Below, piece after piece: positions 41,945 through 50,529 of a stretch of DNA of 52,822 bases. The position numbers and the translations under genes were made by a program. The stretch covers positions 152,425-205,246 of the forward strand of contig NZ_LNZB01000038.1 in the NCBI RefSeq assembly GCF_001468085.1. The letters are read 5' to 3'. Each line of letters opens with the position of its first letter. The first letter of the stretch is position 1. The DNA is from Legionella waltersii. GTDB lineage: Bacteria; Pseudomonadota; Gammaproteobacteria; Legionellales; Legionellaceae. The notes beneath the pieces were generated by a model, which saw only the letters and a program-made list of their open reading frames with translations, made no database searches and was not told the DNA's origin.

Positions 41945-42778
41945 ATGGGTTCTGGTGTATTTATAATTTTATCCGCAATCCTCCATGCAGCATGGAATAC
42001 ATTTGCCAAACGCAATTCAACACCCTATTACGAAGTATTGGGAATTATGAGTTTTGCAACACTATTTTCGCTTCTATTTATTCCTTTTTTCTCTGGTCCA
42101 TTGTTTGAAACACCTGATTCCTTTTTATGGGCACTAACCTCTGGTTTATTTGAAGGAGGTTACATAATCACATTAGCTATCAGTCTTAGTCAGTCTTCAC
42201 TTGGGAAAGCCTATATTATTATGCGAGGAAGCGCCATGGTAATTGTCTGGTTTATTTCGGCATGCTTCCTTGGTGAAAATATAAATTTATCTAATACCAT
42301 TGGTGTATCCTCTGTTCTTTTTGGATTGATACTTACAAGCCAAACTTTTAACCCCGATCAATCAAGGCAATTATTATTTCCGGTTCTATGTGGCATCTGC
42401 ATTGCTGGTTATCATTTATGCTATGGTCGGTCTTTAGCCTATGGTGCAAACCCAGCTGCACTCTTTTCTGCAGCTTTATGGATTGCTTTACCCTGTGTTT
42501 TTCTTTTAATGAAGAAAAAACAAAGGAAAATATTCAAAGAACAACTTAAATCCAACTGGAAAATAACTTCTATAGGCGGAATGATAAGTGCATTATCTTT
42601 TTTACTATTTTTAATTGGATTACGTCATGCTGAAGCTGGGCTAGCCCTTACTCTTCGTAATACCTCAGTGGTATTTGCCCAAATATTTGCTTATTTTATT
42701 GGTGAAAAGATTTCCCAATATCAGTGGATTGGAGCATTCCTGGTAGCTTTGGGTGCTAGCTTAATATATCCATACTAA
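41945..42778 (+). CDS. EamA/DMT-family inner-membrane transporter
   Basis: 277 residues, about ten membrane helices arranged as two EamA repeats (SAILHAAWNTFAKRNSTPYYEVLG in the first; the second ends RHAEAGLALTLRNTSVVFAQIFAYFIGEKISQYQWIGAFLVALG). Members export metabolites or amino acids. No close operon partner: it converges with the 2OG-oxygenase operon, 30 bases apart, so export of that operon's product is possible but speculative. Preceded by a 139-base gap. Confidence 0.85.
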   Translation: MGSGVFIILSAILHAAWNTFAKRNSTPYYEVLGIMSFATLFSLLFIPFFSGPLFETPDSFLWALTSGLFEGGYIITLAISLSQSSLGKAYIIMRGSAMVIVWFISACFLGENINLSNTIGVSSVLFGLILTSQTFNPDQSRQLLFPVLCGICIAGYHLCYGRSLAYGANPAALFSAALWIALPCVFLLMKKKQRKIFKEQLKSNWKITSIGGMISALSFLLFLIGLRHAEAGLALTLRNTSVVFAQIFAYFIGEKISQYQWIGAFLVALGASLIYPY

Positions 42779-42808
42779 AGATACATAAATCTATTGATCA
42801 TTTGTCTT

Positions 42809-43876
42809 CTATAAGTTAACAAAAATTCCTTTCAAATACTCTATAGAGTTATTAGTGCTAGCACTCAGTTGCAGTAGATAAGCATTTTCATTATCCCACC
42901 AAAGTGCATCATGTGGTCCATAACAATTATTAAAACTTGCAATATATATATTGCTCGAAATCAAACCACTCTTCGGATTTAGGACTGTTAAATTAAAATT
43001 ACTATATCCACTAAATGAGTTCATATTAGGCAATCTAGAAAGTGCTGGTTTCTTTATTGGAAAGGAGGCTTTATTAAAAACACGAAACCACGCAATTTGG
43101 TTTTTCTTTCCATTTTTCGGAAACATAACAAATTGAATCTCTTCAATTTGATTTCCATTACCATAAATAATTTGACTATCCAGATTAAAATCTAAGTTAA
43201 GCTGGTTTAAATACTTTATATTGAGATCCGGTTTGCTGCTTCTAAGAATATTATGTAATGGCCATCTTAAATTCCATATACTTGAAGGTGGTTTATATTC
43301 ATTTCTATTAATACATGCATTCTCTAGGCAGTTGTTGTAACGAGACCAATAGGATAGTTCAAAAAAATTCTTTTTTAAGATTTCATTTGATGATGAAAGA
43401 GGAGAAAAAAATTTACAAAGTTCTAAGAACTCTTCATCGTTCAAGTTACCTTCAAGTAGACGGAGTTCAATATTAGTCCCATGGGATAAATAAGTTAATG
43501 TTTTCGATTTTGAATAGTCATAGCCAATCCAACAAACATTTTCCTGATTCAATACATAGGGTTTCATTTCCCAAACCCAATGATCGTATAGAGCGGCGTG
43601 ATCTAATGTTGATAATGGTCCAAAGTCATACAAAAATTGCTTACATCTTAAGAGAGCATTTTTATACTTAATATAGTAGTAATAAGAAGAGAAATGAGCA
43701 GAACACCAAGCAGACCATTTTTTAAATTGATAATGACCAGGTTGTTCATTATAAGGAATATCCTCTACTCTAAGTATAAAGTTAGATAAAACTGCCTCAT
43801 CAGTATTGGGTACCAAAATAACAAAATTTACCTTTTCTTGAGCTAGTGTAGGTGTGATTTCATGCACTAAATTCAT
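42809..43876 (-). CDS. Unknown 355-aa protein, partner of the 2OG oxygenase
   Basis: 355 residues, no signal peptide or membrane segment. Rich in aromatic residues (several Trp/Tyr, e.g. YDHWVWEMKPY and YGPHDALWWDNENAYLLQLS) and Asn. N-terminal part (about 1-170) and C-terminal part (about 180-355) may be two domains. I do not recognise either. It is 76 bases downstream of the oxygenase on the same strand and ends convergently with the EamA transporter. Candidate peptide-binding or modifying partner. Confidence 0.6.
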   Translation of the reverse strand: MNLVHEITPTLAQEKVNFVILVPNTDEAVLSNFILRVEDIPYNEQPGHYQFKKWSAWCSAHFSSYYYYIKYKNALLRCKQFLYDFGPLSTLDHAALYDHWVWEMKPYVLNQENVCWIGYDYSKSKTLTYLSHGTNIELRLLEGNLNDEEFLELCKFFSPLSSSNEILKKNFFELSYWSRYNNCLENACINRNEYKPPSSIWNLRWPLHNILRSSKPDLNIKYLNQLNLDFNLDSQIIYGNGNQIEEIQFVMFPKNGKKNQIAWFRVFNKASFPIKKPALSRLPNMNSFSGYSNFNLTVLNPKSGLISSNIYIASFNNCYGPHDALWWDNENAYLLQLSASTNNSIEYLKGIFVNL

Positions 43877-43952
43877 TAATTAATTCCAATCATATATATT
43901 AAGATTGATAGTTATCTATAATCTGGCGGGACTAAACTAATTCAAATAATTG

Positions 43953-44711
43953 TCAGATTGAATGTTCTTTTTCTGCCTCTTTCGTTTCATGTATTTTGTC
44001 ATTACTCATAAAAAACCCTGTTATCGATGCCCTTACATGATTTCCTGCCGCATTTTCTACTTTTTTTATACAGTGCAGAATATTATTTTTAAAAATAACC
44101 AATCTATTGGGTTTGGGAACAATATAATATCCAATTCCGTCATCAGCATACTTATTCAATTCAGAGCTATTAAGATGGTATCCTACCTTTTTCTTCTTAT
44201 TATTGATTAACGTCACTTCAGGATAATCGAAGTCAAGTTGAGGTGTAGGATTAATCAATAATTCAGCTCCCCAATTTATGTCCCAAATGGGATGGCAGTA
44301 ATATACATAGGCTCCTGAAATTTTATACTTACCATCAGTATGCCAAGAAAGTCCTGAGCCTCTAGGATATAGATAAGGTCTAGCATAGAAGAAATCCCAA
44401 TCTCTATCCTTGAAACCAATTAAATGAGAATAATCAGAGGATCTTGCAATTAATTCATTGATAAATAAATCAATGGTAGTGTTTGTAGGGTAAATTTGCT
44501 CTGTTGTGCAAACTTCAGGCCTAGGATGAGAAATAGTGACGCTTCCCCATAAAGGAGAACCATCCTCAAGAGTAAAAGCATTTACCCATCTAGAAGAGTG
44601 AACAAACTTGAATTTTTCAGTTTGAATAAAATTCCAAATTTTTTCGAAAGATGGTTGCTCTAGAAAGTTATCAATGACCGCGAGAACATCATTGTTAAAA
44701 ACTAATTTCAT
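43953..44711 (-). CDS. 2OG-Fe(II) oxygenase (prolyl-hydroxylase-like fold)
   Basis: 252 residues of the iron- and 2-oxoglutarate-dependent oxygenase family. The facial triad is visible: His124 and Asp126 in LSWHTDGKY, His213 in NILHCIKKV, and the 2OG-binding Arg228 in NHVRASITGF. The core YPRGSGLSWHTD...GAELLINPTP...PNRLVIF fits the 2OG-FeII_Oxy_3-like type, acting on peptides or small molecules. Its start is 43 bases downstream of a 21-aa peptide gene with a hairpin between; no clear SD precedes its ATG, so it may be made at low level. Confidence 0.85.
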   Translation of the reverse strand: MKLVFNNDVLAVIDNFLEQPSFEKIWNFIQTEKFKFVHSSRWVNAFTLEDGSPLWGSVTISHPRPEVCTTEQIYPTNTTIDLFINELIARSSDYSHLIGFKDRDWDFFYARPYLYPRGSGLSWHTDGKYKISGAYVYYCHPIWDINWGAELLINPTPQLDFDYPEVTLINNKKKKVGYHLNSSELNKYADDGIGYYIVPKPNRLVIFKNNILHCIKKVENAAGNHVRASITGFFMSNDKIHETKEAEKEHSI

Positions 44712-44728
44712 ATCAATATAAAACTATC

Positions 44729-44752
44729 AAAGGAGATACTTATATCTCCTTT
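44729..44752 (-). terminator. Perfect hairpin between the 21-aa peptide gene and the oxygenase
   Basis: AAAGGAGATA-(4 bases)-TATCTCCTTT, a 10-bp perfect inverted repeat starting just after the peptide stop, followed on the minus strand by GATAGTTTTATATT. The T-run is weak, so partial termination is likely, giving more peptide than enzyme message. Confidence 0.6.
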
Positions 44753-44754
44753 AT

Positions 44755-44820
44755 TTACCAAGGCATATATTCATCCTTATCTTCATCGGCATCAATTCTA
44801 TTAGAATAATATACGTTCAT
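44755..44820 (-). CDS. 21-aa peptide gene, candidate precursor for the 2OG oxygenase
   Basis: A 21-codon ORF with a strong ribosome-binding site (AAGGAG, 5 bases before ATG) and its own -35/-10. It begins MNVYYSNRID and ends EDKDEYMPW; the middle is very acidic (D/E 8 of 21), with Tyr-Tyr near the start and Pro-Trp at the end. It is too short for standard gene calling. Position directly before an oxygenase plus unknown protein, with an attenuating hairpin in between, is the classic arrangement of a ribosomally made peptide and its modifying enzymes. It could instead be a leader peptide. Confidence 0.55.
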   Translation of the reverse strand: MNVYYSNRIDADEDKDEYMPW

Positions 44821-44857
44821 AGCATCTCCTTATTAATATCCTTGAATAACAGTTCGG

Positions 44858-44886
44858 ATTATAATTTCATTATTTCATCAAGACAA
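44858..44886 (-). promoter_or_regulatory. Sigma-70-type promoter of the peptide operon
   Basis: Reading the minus strand: TTGTCT (44881-44886), exactly 17 bases, then TATAAT (44858-44863). Predicted start of transcription is near 44850, leaving a leader of about 30 bases to the peptide ATG. Confidence 0.65.
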
Positions 44887-44970
44887 TCATATTAAGGAGT
44901 GTTTTTTTACACTATGATCTATATAAACCCACAAAATGATTATTTATCTCGTATTTTGTTTGTATTTAGA

Positions 44971-47900
44971 TCAAATATTGCTGCTATTTACTAATTGGCA
45001 AAACAAATTCATCATAGTGATTTGATCAACGTTATTTGGTATGGAATCCAGCAACGCTGGAGAATAAACCACAATTGCCATACACTGTGCTCTTGATACC
45101 GCAACATTAATGCGATTTTTATCAAAAAGAAAATTTAACCCGCGAGGAGACTCGTTAGCACTGCTTGCGCACATGCTTAGAAACACAACAGGCGCTTCTT
45201 GCCCTTGGAATTTATCTACACTCCCTACCCTAGCCTTATCTCCAAGAGCCGCTTTGAGTTTATTGACCTGATAATTATATGGAGCAACAAACAATATATC
45301 GTTCCAATCAATCATTCTTTGTTGACCGTTTTTAGCATTAAAAGTCCTTCCCAACAATTCATGAGCCAAAACAACAATTTGTTCAATTTCTTCGTCACTA
45401 GCTTGCGTATTGCCTTCATGCATCACGGGTACAGTGATTATTCCAGCTTCCTTGTTTAATACACCATGATACTCTGCAGGTACAGTTATTAATTGCTCAT
45501 CATTCTCTGGAGCGGTTTCCAATTTACCCTCATATATAGCTTCGCTAATGAAGTGGTTTACAGCCGAATGCATACGGTATGTTGTTCCCAAAAATACACC
45601 CATGGAATCAGGTATAGTTGGGGTCGAATGTAACAGATAATCCAAAATCGATAAGCCACTGTCCTCTGGATGGCTTCCTTGTGAAGGCTGACCTAATTGC
45701 ATCTGATCCCCCATTAAGATGATATTGGAGGTTGATTGACTCATAGCAATTAAATTGGCAACACTAACTTGTCCGGCTTCATCAATAAACAGATAATCAA
45801 AGGCATTTTCAAGATCATCTCTGGAAAAACCCCAAGCGGTAGTTCCTACAACACAGCCAGCCTGCAAAAAGCCAGCAATATCTTTATTTTCCAGCACACT
45901 AATCTTCAAATCATCAATAGCTGGGTCAGTATTACTTGCACAAGCAAAATATCCCGTAATTCCCTCTTTATGGCAGTATTGAGCAGTGCTAATCAATAAA
46001 TTATTAATCGCTTTATGGCTATTGGAAGATATGCCTACTCTCTTACCTCGTTTAATCAATTCAGCAATTAAATGTTTACCCGTGTAGGTCTTACCAGCTC
46101 CTGGTGGTCCTTGTATCGTCAGATAACTGTGATCCAGATTCATAACTGCCTGAATGATTTCATTCAATCGTTGTTTAGGATCATGACTAGGAGCGATTGG
46201 CTGACCTGAATTATGTCCATTGATTCTGGGGATAGATTTACCCAGAAAATCAACTATAGCTGTTTGCGCAAGCTCCCCTTTTGCAAACGCTTCCGCCTGC
46301 TTTGTAATTGCTTGAGGTATTGGGTCAGGCTTAATATATTCATTCGGAATCAAAGTGATCGGGCTATCTGGCTCATCTTTTATCTGCAGTGCAATAATCC
46401 CATGATCCAAATCGCTACCTTCTGCATGATAAGCCGCTTTAATGTTTTTACCATCCGGAGTCTCATTCCCTAACAAATAGTAATCTTTTGCATTACCCTT
46501 GAATTCCTGAGTTGGATCAAATGAATATTCATAAACTAAATTACGAGCTTTGGGGGTTGGCTTATAAGGTAGTTTTGCAGTTCGATGACAAAAGGCCAGG
46601 CAATCAATATCATCGAGTAATTCTTCTTCACTTAGCCCTAATCGATCAAACAGACGCCAAAACACGGGTTTTGATTCACGTCTATGAAACTCGATTGACC
46701 ATGCCATCACAGTATTAATTTTAGATAATTGTTCCTTACCCTCATCTTTTAATTGCGAGACTCGTGCCAGCAAGTTATTGCGAAGCTTAATACCCTCATT
46801 AATTTCTTCTTTAATTACAGGCTCAACTAATTCTGTTTTACCAAGGAAGCAAATGCCGCTGGATTTTTGCTTGTCTCGTAACCAGACTACTAACTCTTGA
46901 GTAGAATTACAATCATCAATATTATAAGAACGGATATCATTCAATACCTTGGAGGTTTGCCAGGTATCACCGTCAGGATTTTCTCGCCACCGTTCGTAAA
47001 CAACAACCGAGTCTCCTCCAGAACCTACCTCCGTATCTCGTTTGGCACGGTATAAATGCTCAACATTTTTAATCGAATAACGTGGTTCGCCTATTAACAA
47101 GGCACCTTTTACAATTTTATATAAATCAACAAATACTTCATTGCGTAGTAACTGGTCAACTTCATATTCACACACACCATATCTGCCCATTAGTTTACGA
47201 CAAGCTGTAATTTCATAACTGGCATAGTGGTAGATGTGCATGGATGGATCTTGTTGCCATCGTTGATAAGTCCATTCAATAAATGCTCTGAAACTCTCTT
47301 GTTCTTGATCTCTGTTATGCGCCCAAAAATCCATGTACTGACGCTGGTTATTATCGTCAAAATAAGTAACACCCCAAAGATACTCCAAACCTCCGTCTTC
47401 CAGCGGGAATCCTTCAATATCAAAAAAGATATCATTTTTGGATAGTGGGGGTAGTAAAGCCAATCCCTGCTTTTTTCCATCATCATTATTGATTAATTGG
47501 TAAGCTGGTATTTCTTTTCCAATACTTTCTTTTTGGATTTTGGCTTGAGCTTTTAGTCGCTCAAATAATTCAGGTTTCATGCCTTTTACAGTGTTACTAT
47601 TTGCTTCGGCTAAAGCAGTCATGGTATTGATGCCAGCTTTATTCAATTTCTTGATTTGTCCTGAAGTAATGGTAGCGACCTGTATCAGGTGATCAGCTTC
47701 TAATAACAGACTTTCGGCATATGTGCTCCATCTTCCCCAGCTTCTTGATGAGGCTGGATCTGGACATTTATTTGGCTCAAAATGTAGATGCTCAGATAAA
47801 AATTTTTGTTTAAGATTCTGGTAGAAATAAAAATAATCATTAAGTCTAAATCGTTTTTGTTCCTTGTTACCTAGAATAATAGTGATATGCTCAGCCCTCT

Positions 47901-48378
47901 TTTGCTGCATTACTCCAAGCATTTCAGCATAACAACATAATTGCACCAGAAAATAGGCTTTAACTGACTTTGCTAATTTGGTATCCCAAATCTCATAGCA
48001 ATAATCTCCAAAAATACTTTTACCTGGGACCTTAATTAAAAAATCCGCATACCCTTTAAAGGGTAACAATTCTAAATGTGCCTGATAAATGACATCTGCC
48101 CCATTTTTCATAGCATCAATAGTAGCTTGGTATGAATCAGACCGCTTACGCAAATTAGCAATTGTTAACCCTTTAGTTTCAAACTCAGCTAATACTTCTG
48201 ACTCATGTTGATTTCCCATGTCATGCAAAACATCCAGCAACTCATCACTTTCATCAGGGGAGGGTATTAAATCCGGATGTATGATTGTGAGATGTTCCAT
48301 CCATGAAGCAAAAGGACTCTCCATAAACTGTGTGAGATCTGATGGTGAGAATACAATTTGCTTGGATTCAAGATACAT
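44971..48378 (-). CDS. RecB-like nuclease fused to SF1 helicase (TM0106-type)
   Basis: 1135 residues. The N-terminal part contains a RecB/PD-(D/E)xK-type nuclease (YEIWDTKLAKSVKAYFLVQLCCYAEML near 125-150) and a RNase-H-like/Dna2-like middle. The C-terminal SF1 helicase has Walker A GPPGAGKTYTGKHL near 760-772, Walker B YLFIDEAGQV, motif VGSVDKFQGQEAPVVFLSMC and motif VI NVAVSRAQ. This matches TM0106-family nuclease-helicases, thought to act in DNA repair or defence against foreign DNA. It is a single gene with its own promoter, near the end of the ICE. Complete in length. Confidence 0.88.
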   Translation of the reverse strand: MYLESKQIVFSPSDLTQFMESPFASWMEHLTIIHPDLIPSPDESDELLDVLHDMGNQHESEVLAEFETKGLTIANLRKRSDSYQATIDAMKNGADVIYQAHLELLPFKGYADFLIKVPGKSIFGDYCYEIWDTKLAKSVKAYFLVQLCCYAEMLGVMQQKRAEHITIILGNKEQKRFRLNDYFYFYQNLKQKFLSEHLHFEPNKCPDPASSRSWGRWSTYAESLLLEADHLIQVATITSGQIKKLNKAGINTMTALAEANSNTVKGMKPELFERLKAQAKIQKESIGKEIPAYQLINNDDGKKQGLALLPPLSKNDIFFDIEGFPLEDGGLEYLWGVTYFDDNNQRQYMDFWAHNRDQEQESFRAFIEWTYQRWQQDPSMHIYHYASYEITACRKLMGRYGVCEYEVDQLLRNEVFVDLYKIVKGALLIGEPRYSIKNVEHLYRAKRDTEVGSGGDSVVVYERWRENPDGDTWQTSKVLNDIRSYNIDDCNSTQELVVWLRDKQKSSGICFLGKTELVEPVIKEEINEGIKLRNNLLARVSQLKDEGKEQLSKINTVMAWSIEFHRRESKPVFWRLFDRLGLSEEELLDDIDCLAFCHRTAKLPYKPTPKARNLVYEYSFDPTQEFKGNAKDYYLLGNETPDGKNIKAAYHAEGSDLDHGIIALQIKDEPDSPITLIPNEYIKPDPIPQAITKQAEAFAKGELAQTAIVDFLGKSIPRINGHNSGQPIAPSHDPKQRLNEIIQAVMNLDHSYLTIQGPPGAGKTYTGKHLIAELIKRGKRVGISSNSHKAINNLLISTAQYCHKEGITGYFACASNTDPAIDDLKISVLENKDIAGFLQAGCVVGTTAWGFSRDDLENAFDYLFIDEAGQVSVANLIAMSQSTSNIILMGDQMQLGQPSQGSHPEDSGLSILDYLLHSTPTIPDSMGVFLGTTYRMHSAVNHFISEAIYEGKLETAPENDEQLITVPAEYHGVLNKEAGIITVPVMHEGNTQASDEEIEQIVVLAHELLGRTFNAKNGQQRMIDWNDILFVAPYNYQVNKLKAALGDKARVGSVDKFQGQEAPVVFLSMCASSANESPRGLNFLFDKNRINVAVSRAQCMAIVVYSPALLDSIPNNVDQITMMNLFCQLVNSSNI

Positions 48379-48641
48379 TTGAGCTCTACCCTGATTTGAT
48401 TAATGACTTGTTTTACTAAATTTGGAAAATGTATAAAAGATCGCAATGAAATAACATTATATTATAGAGTATGACATAGGGTGTTGTGATTGGATGTAAG
48501 GGTGGCCAAGATTTTAGAGAATACCCAATGTTACTTTGATATCAATTAATGTCTATCAATTACATTTCAAAACTGGTACCAAAAAAGGTACCAAATTTTT
48601 ACAATTTTTAACTTATTATCTGTAACTTATTGATTTTACTA
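48379..48641. other. Intergenic region between helicase gene and tRNA remnant
   Basis: No gene. AT-rich, with two tandem GGTACCAAA units (about 48577-48594) and a promoter-like region for the minus-strand helicase gene. The rest shows nothing clear. Confidence 0.4.
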
Positions 48642-48683
48642 TGCCGCTGCGCAGAATCGAACTGCGGACCTTCTGATTACGAA
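48642..48683 (-). tRNA. 3' half of tRNA-Thr(CGU), attachment-site remnant
   Basis: Read on the minus strand: anticodon loop TTCGTAA (anticodon CGT), then TCAGAAGGTC, T-arm GCAGTTCGATTCTGC and acceptor end AGCGGCA. From the anticodon loop onward it is intact tRNA. Upstream the anticodon stem loses pairing (CTAA against TCAG) and the D-arm and 5' acceptor are not recognisable. No CCA is encoded here. It is a partial tRNA of the kind left at attR/attL, next to a P4-type integrase. Confidence 0.7.
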
Positions 48684-48804
48684 TTAGTGAATTATGGGTT
48701 TTAGCCAATTAGACACTCTTTGAAATTCTTTTAATATCCCTTTATTTACTTGATGTTACAGCATTATTACGTTATAAGTTCTATTAATGGATTTTAAATA
48801 TTTG

Positions 48805-48835
48805 TGCGACACAAGTGCGACACAGTTGCGACACA
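48805..48835 (+). repeat. Three tandem 9-bp repeats upstream of the integrase
   Basis: TGCGACACA occurs at 48805-48813, 48816-48824 and 48827-48835, a strict 11-base period (one helical turn). Its place 27 bases before the integrase start suggests integrase arm-type or excisionase sites. Confidence 0.75.
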
Positions 48836-48861
48836 TTCAAAAACGAGTGTAAAAGTTAATT

Positions 48862-50112
48862 ATGAAAATAACCAAAACAAACGTAGAAAACCTCCCTCTT
48901 CCTCAGGCAACGGAAGTAGGAAAAACGACACAAAAAAGATATTACGATGACAACCTGAAAGGCTTCGGCATACGTGTGACTTCTGGAGGAGCAAAAGCCT
49001 TTTTCGTTGAAAAATTCATAAATAAGAAACGTTGTCGCATTACTTTAGGGCATTACCCGGAATTGACTGCTGAAATGGCAAAAAACAAAGCCCTGCATCT
49101 TTTAGGGCAAATCGCCATGGGCATTGATCCAGTTGCTGAGAAGAAGGCAACTGAGGTTCGAGATATAACTTTGAATCAAGTCTTTAAAGACTACCTAAAA
49201 ACCAGAAAGAACTTAAAGCCCAGAACTATAGATAATTACAAACACATATTAGATAAAGCCTTCACGAGCTGGAAGAGTAAACCTATGTTATCAATCACCA
49301 GAGATCGCATAGCTAAATACCACGAAAAGCTGGGCAACGAACATGGAGAAGCTTATGCTAATTTAGCCATGCGTATCCTAAGAGCCTTATTCAATTTTGC
49401 AGCCGGCCAGTATGAAGACAATAGTGGTCACTCCCTTTTCATCGATAACCCAGTAAAACGCCTGTCACAAACACGCGCCTGGTATCGCATTGAACGACGA
49501 AAAACCTATATTAAATCTCATGAGCTAGCAGCATGGTATGCTGGTTTACAGCAAATCCATAATGAAACATTACACGACTATCTGCTATTAATCTTATTAA
49601 CGGGCTTACGCCGACAAGAAGCAGCGACTTTGAAATGGTCTGATCTCGACTTAAAAGCAAAATCATTCACTATCAATAAAACCAAAAACAATGAATCCCA
49701 TACCCTCCCGCTTTCTGATTTTCTTTATGATCTACTGATTGCCAGAAAAGAAAAAGCAATTAATGACTATATTTTCCCGGGACCAGGTGCTGCAGGTCAT
49801 ATTATCGAACCACGTAAGACTATGGCACATGTGATAAAAAACTCCGGTGTTTATTTCACAGTTCATGATTTGAGAAGAACTTTTATCACCATTGCAGAAA
49901 GTCTGGATATCCCTGCTTATGCATTGAAGCGTTTAATGAATCATAAAATGAGTAATGATGTGACGGCTGGGTATATTATTGTTGATGTTGAACGGTTACG
50001 AAAGCCTATGCAGCTTATTACAGACTACATTTTGAAATGTATGGGCATAGTAAAATCTGCGGAAATAATATCATTAGAACAAATAAAAAAAGAGCCTCAT
50101 GGATTTGAATAA
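48862..50112 (+). CDS. int: P4-family tyrosine integrase
   Basis: 416 residues. N-terminal DUF4102 domain (LPQATEVGKTTQKRYYDDNLKGFGIRVT...ITLGHYPELTAEMAKNKA), middle SAM-like domain (LNQVFKDYLKTRKNLKPRTIDNY), and catalytic domain with LLTGLRRQEAATLKW (Arg about 251), TVHDLRRTFITIAES (about 333-347), LMNHKMSND and the nucleophile Tyr near 370 in TAGYIIVDV. Complete. Adjacent to the tRNA-Thr 3' half, its likely attachment target. It may belong to the ICE to the left or to a separate island to the right. Confidence 0.92.
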   Translation: MKITKTNVENLPLPQATEVGKTTQKRYYDDNLKGFGIRVTSGGAKAFFVEKFINKKRCRITLGHYPELTAEMAKNKALHLLGQIAMGIDPVAEKKATEVRDITLNQVFKDYLKTRKNLKPRTIDNYKHILDKAFTSWKSKPMLSITRDRIAKYHEKLGNEHGEAYANLAMRILRALFNFAAGQYEDNSGHSLFIDNPVKRLSQTRAWYRIERRKTYIKSHELAAWYAGLQQIHNETLHDYLLLILLTGLRRQEAATLKWSDLDLKAKSFTINKTKNNESHTLPLSDFLYDLLIARKEKAINDYIFPGPGAAGHIIEPRKTMAHVIKNSGVYFTVHDLRRTFITIAESLDIPAYALKRLMNHKMSNDVTAGYIIVDVERLRKPMQLITDYILKCMGIVKSAEIISLEQIKKEPHGFE

Positions 50113-50123
50113 ATGTACGAATC

Positions 50124-50157
50124 TTGACAAGACAATGCATATGCATTACCATATAAT
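50124..50157 (+). promoter_or_regulatory. Promoter and palindromic operator of the toxin-antitoxin pair
   Basis: TTGACA at 50124-50129; TATAAT at 50152-50157 (22 bases apart) or a nearer TACCAT at 17 bases. Between them lies the perfect 14-base palindrome AATGCATATGCATT (50134-50147), a good site for autoregulation by the PrlF-YhaV complex. Confidence 0.6.
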
Positions 50158-50181
50158 ATATACATTTTTATCGAGAAAATC

Positions 50182-50529
50182 ATGGCTAGATTACTACAAA
50201 CCGAATCCACCCTCACAGATCGATATCAAACAACTGTACCAGATGCTGTGAGAAAAGCCCTGCATCTAGGAAAAAGAGATAAAATTCGATACACCGTTCA
50301 ATCTGACGGTCATGTTCTTATGACTCGAGCAGAGGAAGAGGAAGATCCAGTAATTGCTGAATTTTTGAATTTCATTGCTAAAGACATTCAAAATAACCCA
50401 AAAAATCTGACAACTTTAAATCAGGATTTAGTAACTCGCATCAACTCTTTAGTTGCAAATGTTGAAGTCAATTTAGATGAACCTTTAACCGAGGATGAAC
50501 AATTAACTGAAAACCGAGTAACTCGCTAA
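50182..50529 (+). CDS. prlF: PrlF-type antitoxin (AbrB/SohA family)
   Basis: 115 residues. The AbrB-like N-terminus (ESTLTDRYQTTVPDAVRKALHLGKRDKIRYTVQSDGHVLMTRA) is the DNA-binding and toxin-neutralising region; the acidic tail follows the SohA/PrlF pattern. It overlaps the toxin gene by one base (TAATG). It represses its own promoter through the palindrome just upstream. Confidence 0.9.
   Translation: MARLLQTESTLTDRYQTTVPDAVRKALHLGKRDKIRYTVQSDGHVLMTRAEEEEDPVIAEFLNFIAKDIQNNPKNLTTLNQDLVTRINSLVANVEVNLDEPLTEDEQLTENRVTR

Noticed and set aside
47190..47486. 98-aa minus-strand ORF inside the nuclease/helicase gene
   Set aside because: Alternate frame of the same strand within a well-supported 1135-aa gene.
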